A stretch of DNA of 64,000 nt from Ancrocorticia sp047602305 (GCA_047602305.1 JASGHO010000001.1:3865598-3929597); one strand, 5' to 3'. Positions 1-6,908 are shown, counted from the stretch's first letter. Numbers and translations: made by a program. The notes: generated from the sequence alone by a model not told the origin.

Positions 1-1
1 G

Positions 2-1420
2 CGTCGTTACGAGTCCGGTGCCACCCGGACTCGATCGTGGCGCCGTCGTCAGCTCCGTGGATTACAGCGGCTGCTCCGCGAATGCGGCACCGAGTTGGAG
101 CAAGCGCTACGGGCCGACCTCCACAAGAGCGCGACCGAGGCACAACTGACGGAGATCGGCGTCGTCGCCGGGGAGGTCGCCTACTTTCTCCGCCGCCTCT
201 CGCGCTTGACGCGCCCGAAGATGGTGGTGGCGTCGCCGATGTTGCAGCCTGCGAGCGCTTCGATCATCAGTGAGCCGCTTGGCACCGTGCTGATCATCGC
301 TCCTTGGAACTACCCGGTTCAGCTTCTGCTCGGTCCGCTTGCCGGGGTGCTCGCTGCGGGGAACGCCGCGATCCTCAAGCCCAGCGAACTTGCGCCCCGC
401 ACGTCAGCCGCGATTGCCCGGCTGCTGCCTCGTTATATCGACGCCGACGCCGTGCACGTGATTGAGGGCGGGATACCAGAAACCACCGAGCTTCTGGCCC
501 AGCGCTTTGATCACATTGTCTACACCGGCAACGCCCAGGTGGCGCGGATCGTCATGCGGGCGGCAGCCGAGCATCTCACTCCCGTAACGCTGGAGTTGGG
601 TGGAAAATCGCCCGCTTGGGTGGGCAGCGAAACGGGTGACCTTGACGCCATTGCCGACCGCATTGCCTGGGCGAAATTCACCAATGCGGGCCAGACGTGC
701 ATCGCCCCCGACTACATCCTCACCACTCCCGACCAGGTGACGCCGCTGATCGCGGCGCTGTCGCGAGCGATCACCCGACTGTTCGGCGAGGACGTGAGCG
801 CCAGCGACGAGTACGGACGAATCGTCAACGAGAGACATTTCGACAGGCTCGTTTCGTATCTGGGCGACGGCGACCTGCGCGTGGGTGGACGCCATGACCG
901 GGGCACCAGATACATCGAGCCAACGGTACTTCTCATGCCGCCGTGGATCTCCGGATTGCGCCTGAGTGGTGCTGATCGGGACGGGCAGGGCGTCGTCGTC
1001 CATGGAGAGGAAATCCCTACCGTGATGCGTAATGAAATCTTTGGCCCGATCCTGCCCGTGGTGACCGTCCGGGATGCCGAGGAAGCGATCGCGTTCATCA
1101 ACGCGGGGGAGAAGCCACTTGCTCTCTACGTCTTCGGAGCTTCACGCGCGACGGAGCGACGGTTCGTGGCGCAGACCTCGTCGGGCGCCGTTGGTATTGG
1201 TGTGGCGCTCGCGCATGCGGGCTCGCGATCGTTGCCCTTCGGCGGGGTGGGGGAGAGCGGCATGGGCTCCTACCACGGAAAATACTCGTGGCAGCAGTTT
1301 AGCCATGCCAAGCCGGTGCTGCGCAAGCCGCTTCGTCCAGACAGCTTGCGGTTCATCTATCCGCCGGTCCCGGACACGTTGCGGGACGCCATTCGGCGGC
1401 TCTCCCGGCGCGGTTTTTGA
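2..1420 (+). CDS. Aldehyde dehydrogenase, 5'-truncated by window edge
   Basis: NAD(P)-dependent aldehyde dehydrogenase that oxidises aldehydes to carboxylic acids in the cytoplasm. The reading frame is open to the first bases of the window and the upstream codons still read like the N-terminus of family-3 type ALDHs (SGATRTRSWRRRQL), so the TTG at 95 is not the real start. The general-base Glu lies in TLELGGKSP (codon at 593) and the catalytic Cys in NAGQTCIAP (codon at 698). The C-terminal NEIFGPILPV and LPFGGVGESGMGSYHGK motifs are present. Between YIEPTVLL and NEIFGPI there is an extra stretch of roughly 25 residues (around positions 940-1020) compared with the usual short loop, and its effect is unknown. 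It has no obvious operon partner. The family is certain; substrate cannot be told. Confidence 0.93.
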   Translation, partial: RRYESGATRTRSWRRRQLRGLQRLLRECGTELEQALRADLHKSATEAQLTEIGVVAGEVAYFLRRLSRLTRPKMVVASPMLQPASASIISEPLGTVLIIAPWNYPVQLLLGPLAGVLAAGNAAILKPSELAPRTSAAIARLLPRYIDADAVHVIEGGIPETTELLAQRFDHIVYTGNAQVARIVMRAAAEHLTPVTLELGGKSPAWVGSETGDLDAIADRIAWAKFTNAGQTCIAPDYILTTPDQVTPLIAALSRAITRLFGEDVSASDEYGRIVNERHFDRLVSYLGDGDLRVGGRHDRGTRYIEPTVLLMPPWISGLRLSGADRDGQGVVVHGEEIPTVMRNEIFGPILPVVTVRDAEEAIAFINAGEKPLALYVFGASRATERRFVAQTSSGAVGIGVALAHAGSRSLPFGGVGESGMGSYHGKYSWQQFSHAKPVLRKPLRPDSLRFIYPPVPDTLRDAIRRLSRRGF

Positions 1421-1637
1421 CGGGCGGCAGCGTGAACGTTCGGAGAACCGGACGTCGCGAGAACAGTGTCGAATATTTGACTGACGTGAGGGGATCGATG
1501 CGGTAATAATGCCGTATCGATGCCGATTTCGACATCATATTTTCGAACCTGCTGTGGGCACTCGTCCGCACCACTACTCTTGATATCTCCAGATATCCAA
1601 AATCGACTCCCTGCTGACTTCCACCACACTATTGGAG

Positions 1638-1656
1638 TAAGGTTTCCCTGACCTAC
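1638..1656. promoter_or_regulatory. Putative DtxR/IdeR iron box
   Basis: The 19-mer TAAGGTTTCCCTGACCTAC matches the IdeR/DtxR consensus TTAGGTTAGGCTAACCTAA at 13 of 19 positions by eye, keeping both AGGT and ACCTA half-sites. It lies directly upstream of a siderophore-interacting protein gene, the expected kind of target. Binding of an iron-dependent repressor here is inferred from sequence and context. Confidence 0.6.
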
Positions 1657-1673
1657 GATTGATGGGAGAGCTT

Positions 1674-2477
1674 GTGGCTTTTAAGGATGCGCGCAAGGGC
1701 AGTGGACTGTACCGCGCGGAAGTTGTGCGAACACGCGAAGTAACACCGCACATGCGCCGCGTGACGGTGCAGGGCGAGGAGCTGAAGAAGCTGCCACATC
1801 GCGGCTTCGACCACTGGTTCCGGCTCTTCCTCCCGCAGCCCGGACACGAGGTCGACTTCTCCCGCGTGCCGAACAACCTGTCGATGGGAAGCTACTTCAA
1901 ATTCCTCACATCGCCATCTGGAACGCGCCCGGTCTTCCGCAGCTACACCGTGCGCGAGTTGCGCCCGGAGGTTGGCGAGATGGATATCGATTTTGTGGTG
2001 CACGGCGATCATGGAGTTGCTGGCCCGTGGGCGCAGCGGGCCTCCGCCGGTGATCAGATCGCACTCATCGACCAGGGGTGCGGATTCGATCTCTTTGACG
2101 ACGCCGATTTCCACCTCCTTGCCGGTGACGAATCGGCTGTCCCCGCTCTCTTGGGTATCCTGCGCGATCTTCCAAAGGATGCCAAGGGTCTGGCCATCAT
2201 TGAGGTTCCCACGCGCGCAGACATCCAATCGGCACCGACCCCCACGGGATTTGAAGTGATGTGGCTGGCTCGCGAGGGCTCCACGCAGCCGGTGGGAGCC
2301 GCGGCGTTGACGGCGCTGCGCGAGTTTACGCCGGAGAACCCGCAGACGCTGTCTGCCTACGTGGTGGGGGAGCGAGTCCTCGCAACCGAGGGGCGCCGCC
2401 ACCTCGTCAAGGTTGGGGTTCCCAAAGCGCGCATCAGTTTTGTGGGATATTGGCGAGCCGGTAAGGCCCAGATCTAA
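1674..2477 (+). CDS. Siderophore-interacting protein (FAD-binding ferric-siderophore reductase)
   Basis: Member of the ViuB/SIP flavoprotein family, which reduces ferric siderophores in the cytoplasm so that iron is released. The FAD-binding barrel shows RVTVQGEEL and FRSYTVRELRPEVGEMDIDFVVHG-type segments; the C-terminal half has LAGDESAVPALLGIL and ends with AYVVGERVLATEGRRHL and FVGYWRAGKA, all typical. Candidate starts are TTG 1659, ATG 1662 and GTG 1674. GTG 1674 is preferred because GGGAG sits 5 nt before it, whereas the upstream starts overlap the iron box and lack a good ribosome binding site. This gives 267 residues, normal for the family. A DtxR-like box at 1638-1656 suggests induction by iron starvation. 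It is monocistronic and followed by a strong hairpin. Confidence 0.92.
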   Translation: MAFKDARKGSGLYRAEVVRTREVTPHMRRVTVQGEELKKLPHRGFDHWFRLFLPQPGHEVDFSRVPNNLSMGSYFKFLTSPSGTRPVFRSYTVRELRPEVGEMDIDFVVHGDHGVAGPWAQRASAGDQIALIDQGCGFDLFDDADFHLLAGDESAVPALLGILRDLPKDAKGLAIIEVPTRADIQSAPTPTGFEVMWLAREGSTQPVGAAALTALREFTPENPQTLSAYVVGERVLATEGRRHLVKVGVPKARISFVGYWRAGKAQI

Positions 2478-2503
2478 GCTAGGGCCGTGAGTTCTTTCCC
2501 TTC

Positions 2504-2535
2504 CCGGCACGGCCAGAGTGATCTGGCCGTGCCGG
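2504..2535 (+). terminator. Stem-loop after siderophore-interacting protein gene
   Basis: A perfect 14-bp stem (CCGGCACGGCCAGA / TCTGGCCGTGCCGG) with a GTGA loop starts 27 nt after the stop codon. No T-tract follows, so it is a transcript-end or stability hairpin of the kind common in high-GC actinobacteria rather than a canonical terminator. Confidence 0.55.
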
Positions 2536-2619
2536 CGAGGTGAGCCGGTGAGGTGACGCGACGTCGTCGTCGACCATTATTTGCGAAATCTCGTGCCGAG
2601 GCCATGCTACTGTGAGCAG

Positions 2620-2661
2620 GCGAACAGCTTCTGCGGTACAAAGTGAACAGTAGGCAAACAG
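2620..2661 (+). promoter_or_regulatory. Repeated GNRAACAG octamers, possible PHO box, upstream of pitA
   Basis: Three related octamers occur at 2620 (GCGAACAG), 2643 (GTGAACAG) and 2654 (GCAAACAG); the last two are spaced 11 bp, one helical turn, as in actinobacterial PHO boxes built from GTTCAC/GTGAAC direct repeats. The downstream gene is a phosphate transporter. The match is short and the assignment tentative. Confidence 0.3.
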
Positions 2662-2732
2662 TCAAATAATGTTCGTAAAAATAATCCGGAAAGTGGTGGA
2701 AGAGGTCCCCAAGGCCCCTCACACTGGACATC

Positions 2733-3953
2733 ATGAGCGTTGAATTCATCATCCTCCTCATGGTGGTCGTAACGGCACTGGCCTTCGACTTCACCAACGG
2801 GTTTCATGACACCGGCAACGCGATGGCCACCTCCATCGCCACTGGTGCTCTCAAGCCGAAGGTCGCAGTAACGGTCTCGGCAATTCTCAATCTTGTGGGT
2901 GCCTTCCTTTCTGTTGAGGTCGCGTTAACCATCACAAAGAACGTCCTGAAGATCCAACAGCCAGACGGCTCTCTCATTGAGGGCCTCACCGGTGAAGTCG
3001 CTATGACGATTATTTTCGCCGGTCTTGTTGGTGGCATCCTGTGGAATCTGTTCACCTGGCTGCTGGGTCTGCCCTCCAGCTCTTCTCACGCGCTGTTCGG
3101 TGGCCTCATCGGCGCCGGCATCGTTGGTGTGGGTGTGCTGAACGTCAACTGGGAAGGCATCCTCGCCAAGGTCGCTATCCCGGCGGTTCTGGCGCCTGTT
3201 ATTGCGTGTAGCGTGGCAGCAATTGGTACCGCGGTCGTGTACGCCTTCACGAAGGGCGTCAACGACAAGCACCGCGAAAACGGCTTCCGGTGGGGTCAGA
3301 TTGGCACGGCGTCGCTCGTGTCGCTCGCTCACGGAACCGGTGACGCGCAGAAGACGATGGGTGTCATTGCACTGGCTCTCATCGCGAACGGAAGCCTCAC
3401 CGTCGAGGACATCGAAGCCAACGGTCTGCCCTTCTGGATCATTTCCACCTGCGGCATTGCCATTGCTCTCGGAACCTACCTGGGCGGATGGCGAATCATT
3501 CGCACGCTCGGCAAGGGCCTCGTGGAGATTGAGTCTCCGCAGGGTCTGGCTGCGGAGGCCTCCTCGGCCGCCATCATCCTCACCTCCAGCCACATGGGCA
3601 TGGCTCTGTCCACCACGCACGTTGCCACCGGCTCGATCCTCGGATCGGGGCTCGGCAAGAAGGGCGCACAGGTCCGTTGGGGCGTCGCCCGCCGCATGGT
3701 CCTCGCCTGGCTCATCACGTTGCCGGCTGCGGCAGCCGTGGGTGCGCTGTGCTTCGGGATTGCTCACGCAATCGGTGGCCTCATGGGTGCCAGCGTGGTG
3801 TTCGCCCTCATGGTTGGCGTGGCGCTCGCGTTCTACCTGCACAGCCTCAAGCAGAAGGTCGATCACAACAACGTCAATGCCGAATGGGACGAGGAGTCCA
3901 ATGGGGTTATCCCGGCTGAACTCCGCGAGCCCGTAGCTATTGCGGCGAGCTGA
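2733..3953 (+). CDS. pitA: Low-affinity inorganic phosphate transporter PitA
   Basis: PiT-family (PF01384) integral membrane transporter importing phosphate, usually as a metal-phosphate complex driven by the ion gradient. The two inverted family signatures are visible: DFTNGFHDTGNAMATSIATG near residue 20 and LAHGTGDAQKTMGVIALAL near residue 200. SSSSHALFGGLIGAG and STTHVATGSILGSGLGKKG are the corresponding helix-loop repeats. At 406 residues with about ten hydrophobic segments it has the usual length. ATG 2733 is used; no strong Shine-Dalgarno sequence is visible. It heads an operon with the small membrane protein at 3979 and the DUF3349 protein at 4318, the same order as Rv0545c-Rv0544c-Rv0543c in Mycobacterium tuberculosis. 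Confidence 0.95.
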   Translation: MSVEFIILLMVVVTALAFDFTNGFHDTGNAMATSIATGALKPKVAVTVSAILNLVGAFLSVEVALTITKNVLKIQQPDGSLIEGLTGEVAMTIIFAGLVGGILWNLFTWLLGLPSSSSHALFGGLIGAGIVGVGVLNVNWEGILAKVAIPAVLAPVIACSVAAIGTAVVYAFTKGVNDKHRENGFRWGQIGTASLVSLAHGTGDAQKTMGVIALALIANGSLTVEDIEANGLPFWIISTCGIAIALGTYLGGWRIIRTLGKGLVEIESPQGLAAEASSAAIILTSSHMGMALSTTHVATGSILGSGLGKKGAQVRWGVARRMVLAWLITLPAAAAVGALCFGIAHAIGGLMGASVVFALMVGVALAFYLHSLKQKVDHNNVNAEWDEESNGVIPAELREPVAIAAS

Positions 3954-3978
3954 CCGCGGGCTGAAGGAAGGAAAAATC

Positions 3979-4269
3979 ATGACACTTGATTTCGCAGAGA
4001 TTGCTCTCTCGGCTCTTAAAGTTCTCGCTGTTGGCATTGTCCTCGGCGCCGGTCTCCCGGCACTCTACGCATTCGGAATCCGTATGCAGTCCATTGGCTC
4101 CGGAGAAGTGGACGGCAGCGGCGAAGGCGTCCGCAACAAGACCTACACCGCTCTCGCATGGACCATCTTTGCCGTGGTCGTGGGCGTTATCCTCCTTGCC
4201 GTCCTTTTCATGACGCGCACCAGTCTCTATCACTACACGGGAATTTCTATTCTGGGTGGGGGAGCGTAA
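3979..4269 (+). CDS. Small membrane protein of the pitA operon (Rv0544c-like)
   Basis: A 96-residue protein with two predicted transmembrane helices, around residues 9-32 (LSALKVLAVGIVLGAGLPAL) and 56-78 (TALAWTIFAVVVGVILLAVL), joined by a short hydrophilic loop. ATG 3979 is preceded by AAGGAAGG with 7 nt spacing; an upstream in-frame extension to 3940 lacks such a site. It begins 25 nt after pitA stops. By position and topology it corresponds to Rv0544c, the small membrane protein between pitA and a DUF3349 gene in mycobacteria. A role as a phosphate-transport accessory subunit is inferred only from this conserved neighbourhood. The stop codon lies within the 23-bp tandem repeat that precedes the next gene. 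Confidence 0.82.
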   Translation: MTLDFAEIALSALKVLAVGIVLGAGLPALYAFGIRMQSIGSGEVDGSGEGVRNKTYTALAWTIFAVVVGVILLAVLFMTRTSLYHYTGISILGGGA

Positions 4270-4320
4270 CCATGTCCGGCGAGGGGGCGTGGCCATGCTA
4301 GGTGAAGGGGCGTAACCATG
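4261..4320 (+). repeat. 23-bp tandem repeat of a gene start region, with two mini-ORFs
   Basis: CGT(AA/GG)CCATG recurs at 4265, 4288 and 4311, exactly 23 bp apart, with a purine-rich GGTGAAGGGG-type tract in each unit. Each copy supplies an ATG. The first opens a 9-codon ORF (4272-4301), the second a 6-codon ORF ending in GEGA-stop (4295-4315), and the third ATG (4318) starts the real DUF3349 gene. The stop of the upstream gene and of the second mini-ORF both lie in the sequence GCGTAACCATG, so the unit looks like a repeatedly duplicated stop/start junction. Confidence 0.85.
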
Positions 4321-5070
4321 CCTGATGGGATCATTTCCGCGATCCTTCAGTGGCTGCGTTCTGGGTACCCCGAAGGGGTGCCGACGACGGATTACTTCCC
4401 GTTACTTGCCCTCTTGCGTAATTCCTTGACCGAGGAAGAGTACGCGGAAGTGGTGGATCGGATCGAGCGGTATCACTCCGATCCGATCCGGGTCTCGACT
4501 ATCCGTCGGGCCATCGAGCAGGTGACAACTGAAGTACCGAACGAAGAGGAAGTCCGGCAGGTCGCGGCGCGGCTTGCGTCTGCCGGATGGCCTCTGAGTT
4601 CTCGGGCACGGCATTTGGCTGATGTGGTTCATACCCGTTTACCTGATGAGGTCACGGTGGGCGATGTTGAGTCCGGCAAGTATGACGACGTGATACGCGA
4701 GGGAGTGGCCGAAGAAGCCGAGCTGGGCCTCATCGTTACAGCTGCGGGCGATGAGTTCCCTGAGCTGCCTGAACTACCCAAGTCGGGCGTTGTTCGGCTC
4801 GCACTCGAATGGTTGCGCGCAGGCTATCCCGAGGGTATTCCACCCAAGGATTACACACCGATTCTTGCCCTTTTGAGTCGCCGATTGAGCGACGACGAAG
4901 TACGCGAAGTCGTTCGCGGCCTCGTTCGAAAAACCGATCCCAGTGAGACGGAAGTTTCTCGGATCGACGCCCAAGTCCTCATGACGAAGGTTCTTGGTGA
5001 TCTGCCCTCCGATGCGGATATTGCGCGGGTCAAGAAGAAACTCGAATCGAGCGGATTCACCATGCTCTGA
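4318..5070 (+). CDS. Tandem DUF3349 domain protein
   Basis: A 250-residue protein made of two DUF3349 (PF11829) domains. The first spans about residues 5-95 and begins ILQWLRSGYPEGVPTTDYFP; the second spans about residues 160-249 and begins ALEWLRAGYPEGIPPKDYTP. Both end with an alpha-helical segment of the R(Q/R)VAARLASAGWPL type (LESSGF in the second). The mycobacterial counterpart Rv0543c has a single domain of about 100 residues, so this is an internal duplication with an acidic linker. It is the third gene of the pitA operon and is translated from ATG 4318 with GGTGAAGGGG upstream; two mini-ORFs precede it and may couple its translation to the gene upstream. It has no signal peptide or membrane segment. 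The biochemical function of DUF3349 is unknown. Confidence 0.88.
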   Translation: MPDGIISAILQWLRSGYPEGVPTTDYFPLLALLRNSLTEEEYAEVVDRIERYHSDPIRVSTIRRAIEQVTTEVPNEEEVRQVAARLASAGWPLSSRARHLADVVHTRLPDEVTVGDVESGKYDDVIREGVAEEAELGLIVTAAGDEFPELPELPKSGVVRLALEWLRAGYPEGIPPKDYTPILALLSRRLSDDEVREVVRGLVRKTDPSETEVSRIDAQVLMTKVLGDLPSDADIARVKKKLESSGFTML

Positions 5071-5163
5071 TGGTGCTTTGGCTGCAGGGCGGATGTGAAT
5101 ATCGTGACGTTGCCGCCGAATTGGCGATGGACGGATAGATGATGTAAAGTTATCGAGGCTTAA

Positions 5164-5236
5164 GGGGCTATGGCGCAGTTGGTAGCGCGCTTCCATGGCA
5201 TGGAAGAGGTCAGGGGTTCGAATCCCCTTAGCTCCA
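5164..5236 (+). tRNA. tRNA-Ala (GGC)
   Basis: A complete 73-nt cloverleaf: acceptor arms GGGGCTA / TAGCTCC with the G3:U70 pair that identifies tRNA-Ala, discriminator A, D stem GCGC/GCGC, anticodon stem CTTCC/GGAAG with loop ATGGCAT (anticodon GGC), and T arm AGGGG-TTCGAAT-CCCCT. CCA is not encoded. A plausible promoter lies upstream (TTGGCG at 5121, TAAAGT at 5145, 18-bp spacing) and a strong terminator follows at 5238. Confidence 0.97.
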
Positions 5237-5237
5237 C
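5219..5237 (+). repeat. Left copy of 19-bp tRNA-end direct repeat (possible att core)
   Basis: CGAATCCCCTTAGCTCCAC forms the end of the T loop through the discriminator base of tRNA-Ala plus one further base. The identical 19-mer recurs at 5395-5413. Duplication of a tRNA 3' end is the usual mark of a tyrosine-integrase attachment site. Confidence 0.6.
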
Positions 5238-5280
5238 TGAGTGATGGGACCCGGCTAAAGCCGGGTCCCATCACTCATTT
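5238..5280 (+). terminator. Intrinsic terminator of tRNA-Ala
   Basis: A perfect 18-bp stem (5238-5255 with 5260-5277) closes a TAAA loop and is followed by a short T run. It begins two bases after the tRNA discriminator base. Confidence 0.85.
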
Positions 5281-5310
5281 AAGTTAGGTTGGGTGAGAAC
5301 CCCGAGAGGG

Positions 5311-5354
5311 CGCGGGCAGCGTGGGAGCAAGCGGGAGCTTGCGAACTGCCCGCG
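5311..5354. other. Nested stem-loop between the two tRNA-end repeats
   Basis: CGCGGGCAG (5311-5319) pairs perfectly with CTGCCCGCG (5346-5354), and inside it GCAAGC (5327-5332) pairs with GCTTGC (5337-5342) around a GGGA loop. A further small TGC-GAA-GCA hairpin follows near 5380. The segment between the tRNA terminator and the second tRNA-end repeat contains no credible coding sequence. Whether it is a small RNA, a remnant of an excised element or a REP-like unit cannot be decided from sequence alone. Confidence 0.5.
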
Positions 5355-5394
5355 GGCGAGCGATAGCGAGCGGTGTAGCTGCGAAGCAGATACG

Positions 5395-5413
5395 CGAATC
5401 CCCTTAGCTCCAC
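5395..5413 (+). repeat. Right copy of 19-bp tRNA-end direct repeat (possible att core)
   Basis: Identical to the tRNA-Ala 3' end at 5219-5237, but here the rest of the cloverleaf is missing. It is followed directly by its own terminator at 5418. No integrase gene lies between the two copies, so if this is an att pair, only an internally deleted scar of an element remains. Confidence 0.6.
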
Positions 5414-5417
5414 AATG

Positions 5418-5454
5418 ACGAAAACCTGGTCTTGACCAGGTTTTCGTGATTTTT
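5418..5454 (+). terminator. Intrinsic terminator after second tRNA-end repeat
   Basis: Fourteen-base perfectly complementary arms (ACGAAAACCTGGTC / GACCAGGTTTTCGT) separated by only TT, followed by GATTTTTATT. It sits 4 nt after the duplicated tRNA end, echoing the arrangement at the real tRNA. Confidence 0.8.
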
Positions 5455-5626
5455 ATTGAACGGGGGATTCGATCCGGGGTGTCATCCTTCAAAGGAGTGT
5501 CGTTTTCGGATTCACGTAACGAATTTTCCGTGGGAAAAACTGTCGCACCTTGCGGAAAACGCCACTTCTTTAGCCGGTGGTGGAGAACCCAGGGATAAGT
5601 TGTTTCTGCCCTTGTAGTTACGGGTT

Positions 5627-6202
5627 CTAGCGATGCCAGTATCGGCTGACCGCGCGCCAGAATTGTTTGGCTTGGTCGATTGTCATGGGTTCTCCGAGTA
5701 TGGCGATTCGGTAGATTATTCCGCCGATTGCTGCATCTACCAGCGCTTCGGGTTGACGTTCTATGTCTATTTCCCCTTGCTGCTGGGCTTTCATGACAAG
5801 GAGGATGGCTTGTTCTCGGATGGGATCGATGATGCGTCGGCGATATGTGGTTCGCAGATCGGGATCGCTTTGGTGATGAATGTCGAGGGCGACTGCCAGC
5901 AAAGATTTTCCTTCGCCGATCAGACCCGTCAGCGCCACTTCAGTGAGGTGGTCGAGGTCCTGCTCGATGTTCCCGGTGGGTTCAAACGACCGTTGTCCGA
6001 GGGCGTGCTCCATCGCGTCGACGACGAGGTAGGTCATCGTCGGCCAACGGCGATAGATGGTTGTCTTCGCCACCCCTGATGCCTCGGCAATGTCGTTGAT
6101 GCGAAGTCCGGCATATCCATGTTCACTCAAGAGCCTGATCGTCGATGTCAGCACGGACTGGCTGGCCTCGGCATTACGTGGTCGTCCTCCGAGATTTTTC
6201 AT
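5627..6202 (-). CDS. TetR-family transcriptional repressor
   Basis: A 191-residue TetR/AcrR-family repressor. The N-terminal helix-turn-helix is clear (LLSEHGYAGLRINDIAEASG followed by VAKTTIYRRWPTMTYLV at about residues 28-65). The all-helical C-terminal ligand-binding half is typical in length and begins around residue 70. The gene is divergent from the HXXEE membrane protein at 6283. A near-perfect 29-bp palindrome (6223-6251) lies 20 bp from its start and between the two genes, so it probably represses both itself and the membrane protein gene. The ligand is unknown. Start ATG 6202 is the first in the frame and fits the short MKNLGGRPRN leader common in this family. Confidence 0.9.
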   Translation of the reverse strand: MKNLGGRPRNAEASQSVLTSTIRLLSEHGYAGLRINDIAEASGVAKTTIYRRWPTMTYLVVDAMEHALGQRSFEPTGNIEQDLDHLTEVALTGLIGEGKSLLAVALDIHHQSDPDLRTTYRRRIIDPIREQAILLVMKAQQQGEIDIERQPEALVDAAIGGIIYRIAILGEPMTIDQAKQFWRAVSRYWHR

Positions 6203-6222
6203 CTGTTCAGTTTCCTCTCCCG

Positions 6223-6251
6223 TAGTTATGCTACTAATGGTAGCGTAACTA
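6223..6251. promoter_or_regulatory. 29-bp palindromic operator for the TetR repressor
   Basis: TAGTTATGCTAC - TAATG - GTAGCGTAACTA: twelve-base arms with a single mismatch around a 5-bp spacer, located between the divergent tetR (5627-6202) and HXXEE (6283) genes. Size and symmetry suit a TetR dimer (or pair of dimers). The assignment to this repressor is inferred from position. Confidence 0.75.
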
Positions 6252-6282
6252 GTGAAGATCGTCCTGTTGATAAGGGGTTACC

Positions 6283-6810
6283 GTGGATAAGCCGCAAGCA
6301 GTCTCTCTCGGATTATTCGTAGCTTGGTGCATTAACGATGCCGAGGAGTTGGTGACACTTGCCGACTCCTCCAGGTTGGTTGCCGAGCGCGCGCCAGCAT
6401 TCTTGCCGCTGCCAGAAGCATTCCGAAGGGGAGGCTTCTCGAAGAAGCACATCTATCACGGAATCGCCACGATGGGTGCCTTGGTAGGTACGGCTTCTCT
6501 GGCCGGGTACATAACCCACGGGCGATCGCCGCTGTTTCGTGGTGCGCTACTGGCGTTTGGCATTCACGGATACACCCATGTGGCGTCGTCACTGGCCATG
6601 CGGAAATACACCAGTGGTGTAGTCACAGCGGCGCTAACGACGATTCCTTACTGGCACTGGGCCCGCTGCAAGTTGCGGGAGGTCGGACTGAGCGACACGG
6701 ATCGTTCCGCTGTGGTCGTCGCGGCGCTGGCCTGGCCATCTCTATTGGCGGTTCACATGGGGACCGTACTCTGCCTGGGTGATGCCTCCTTCGGGGAACC
6801 CCGATCATGA
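6283..6810 (+). CDS. HXXEE-domain membrane protein
   Basis: A 175-residue protein resembling the HXXEE family (PF13787), small integral membrane proteins of unknown function often next to TetR repressors. The signature region near the N-terminus reads VAWCINDAEELVTLAD, so the first His of HxxEE is replaced by Asn while the EE pair is kept. Later family-like segments are FSKKHIYHGIATMGALV, GIHGYTHVASS and ALTTIPYWHWARCKL. Hydrophobic stretches suggest four to five membrane helices. It is divergent from the TetR gene with a shared operator, which implies repressor control. A second, truncated HXXEE reading frame overlaps its stop codon. Confidence 0.72.
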   Translation: MDKPQAVSLGLFVAWCINDAEELVTLADSSRLVAERAPAFLPLPEAFRRGGFSKKHIYHGIATMGALVGTASLAGYITHGRSPLFRGALLAFGIHGYTHVASSLAMRKYTSGVVTAALTTIPYWHWARCKLREVGLSDTDRSAVVVAALAWPSLLAVHMGTVLCLGDASFGEPRS

Positions 6811-6908
6811 CGCAGCCCGATCCGAAACGAATATGGGTGGCTGCTGGGCTATTGGCCGCAGTTCATCAGTCTGAAGAGTTGATGCGATTGTCGGACGAAC
6901 ACGCATAG
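6807..6908 (+). pseudogene. Truncated second HXXEE-family gene
   Basis: A 33-codon frame starts at ATG 6807, overlapping the stop of the preceding HXXEE gene (ATGA), and encodes KRIWVAAGLLAAVHQSEELM, containing an intact HxxEE motif (HQSEE). It stops at TAG 6906. HXXEE proteins are normally 130-180 residues, so this is the N-terminal stub of a second paralogue in the same operon. The 300 bases that follow (6909-7207) hold no continuation I can recognise. Confidence 0.6.

Noticed and set aside
2925..4037. A 370-codon minus-strand frame opposite pitA
   Set aside because: Antisense to a clear PiT transporter; composition is typical of a shadow frame.
5281..5300. Half of an IdeR-like box (TTAGGTT) after the tRNA terminator
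   Set aside because: The second half-site is missing and no gene starts downstream in that direction.
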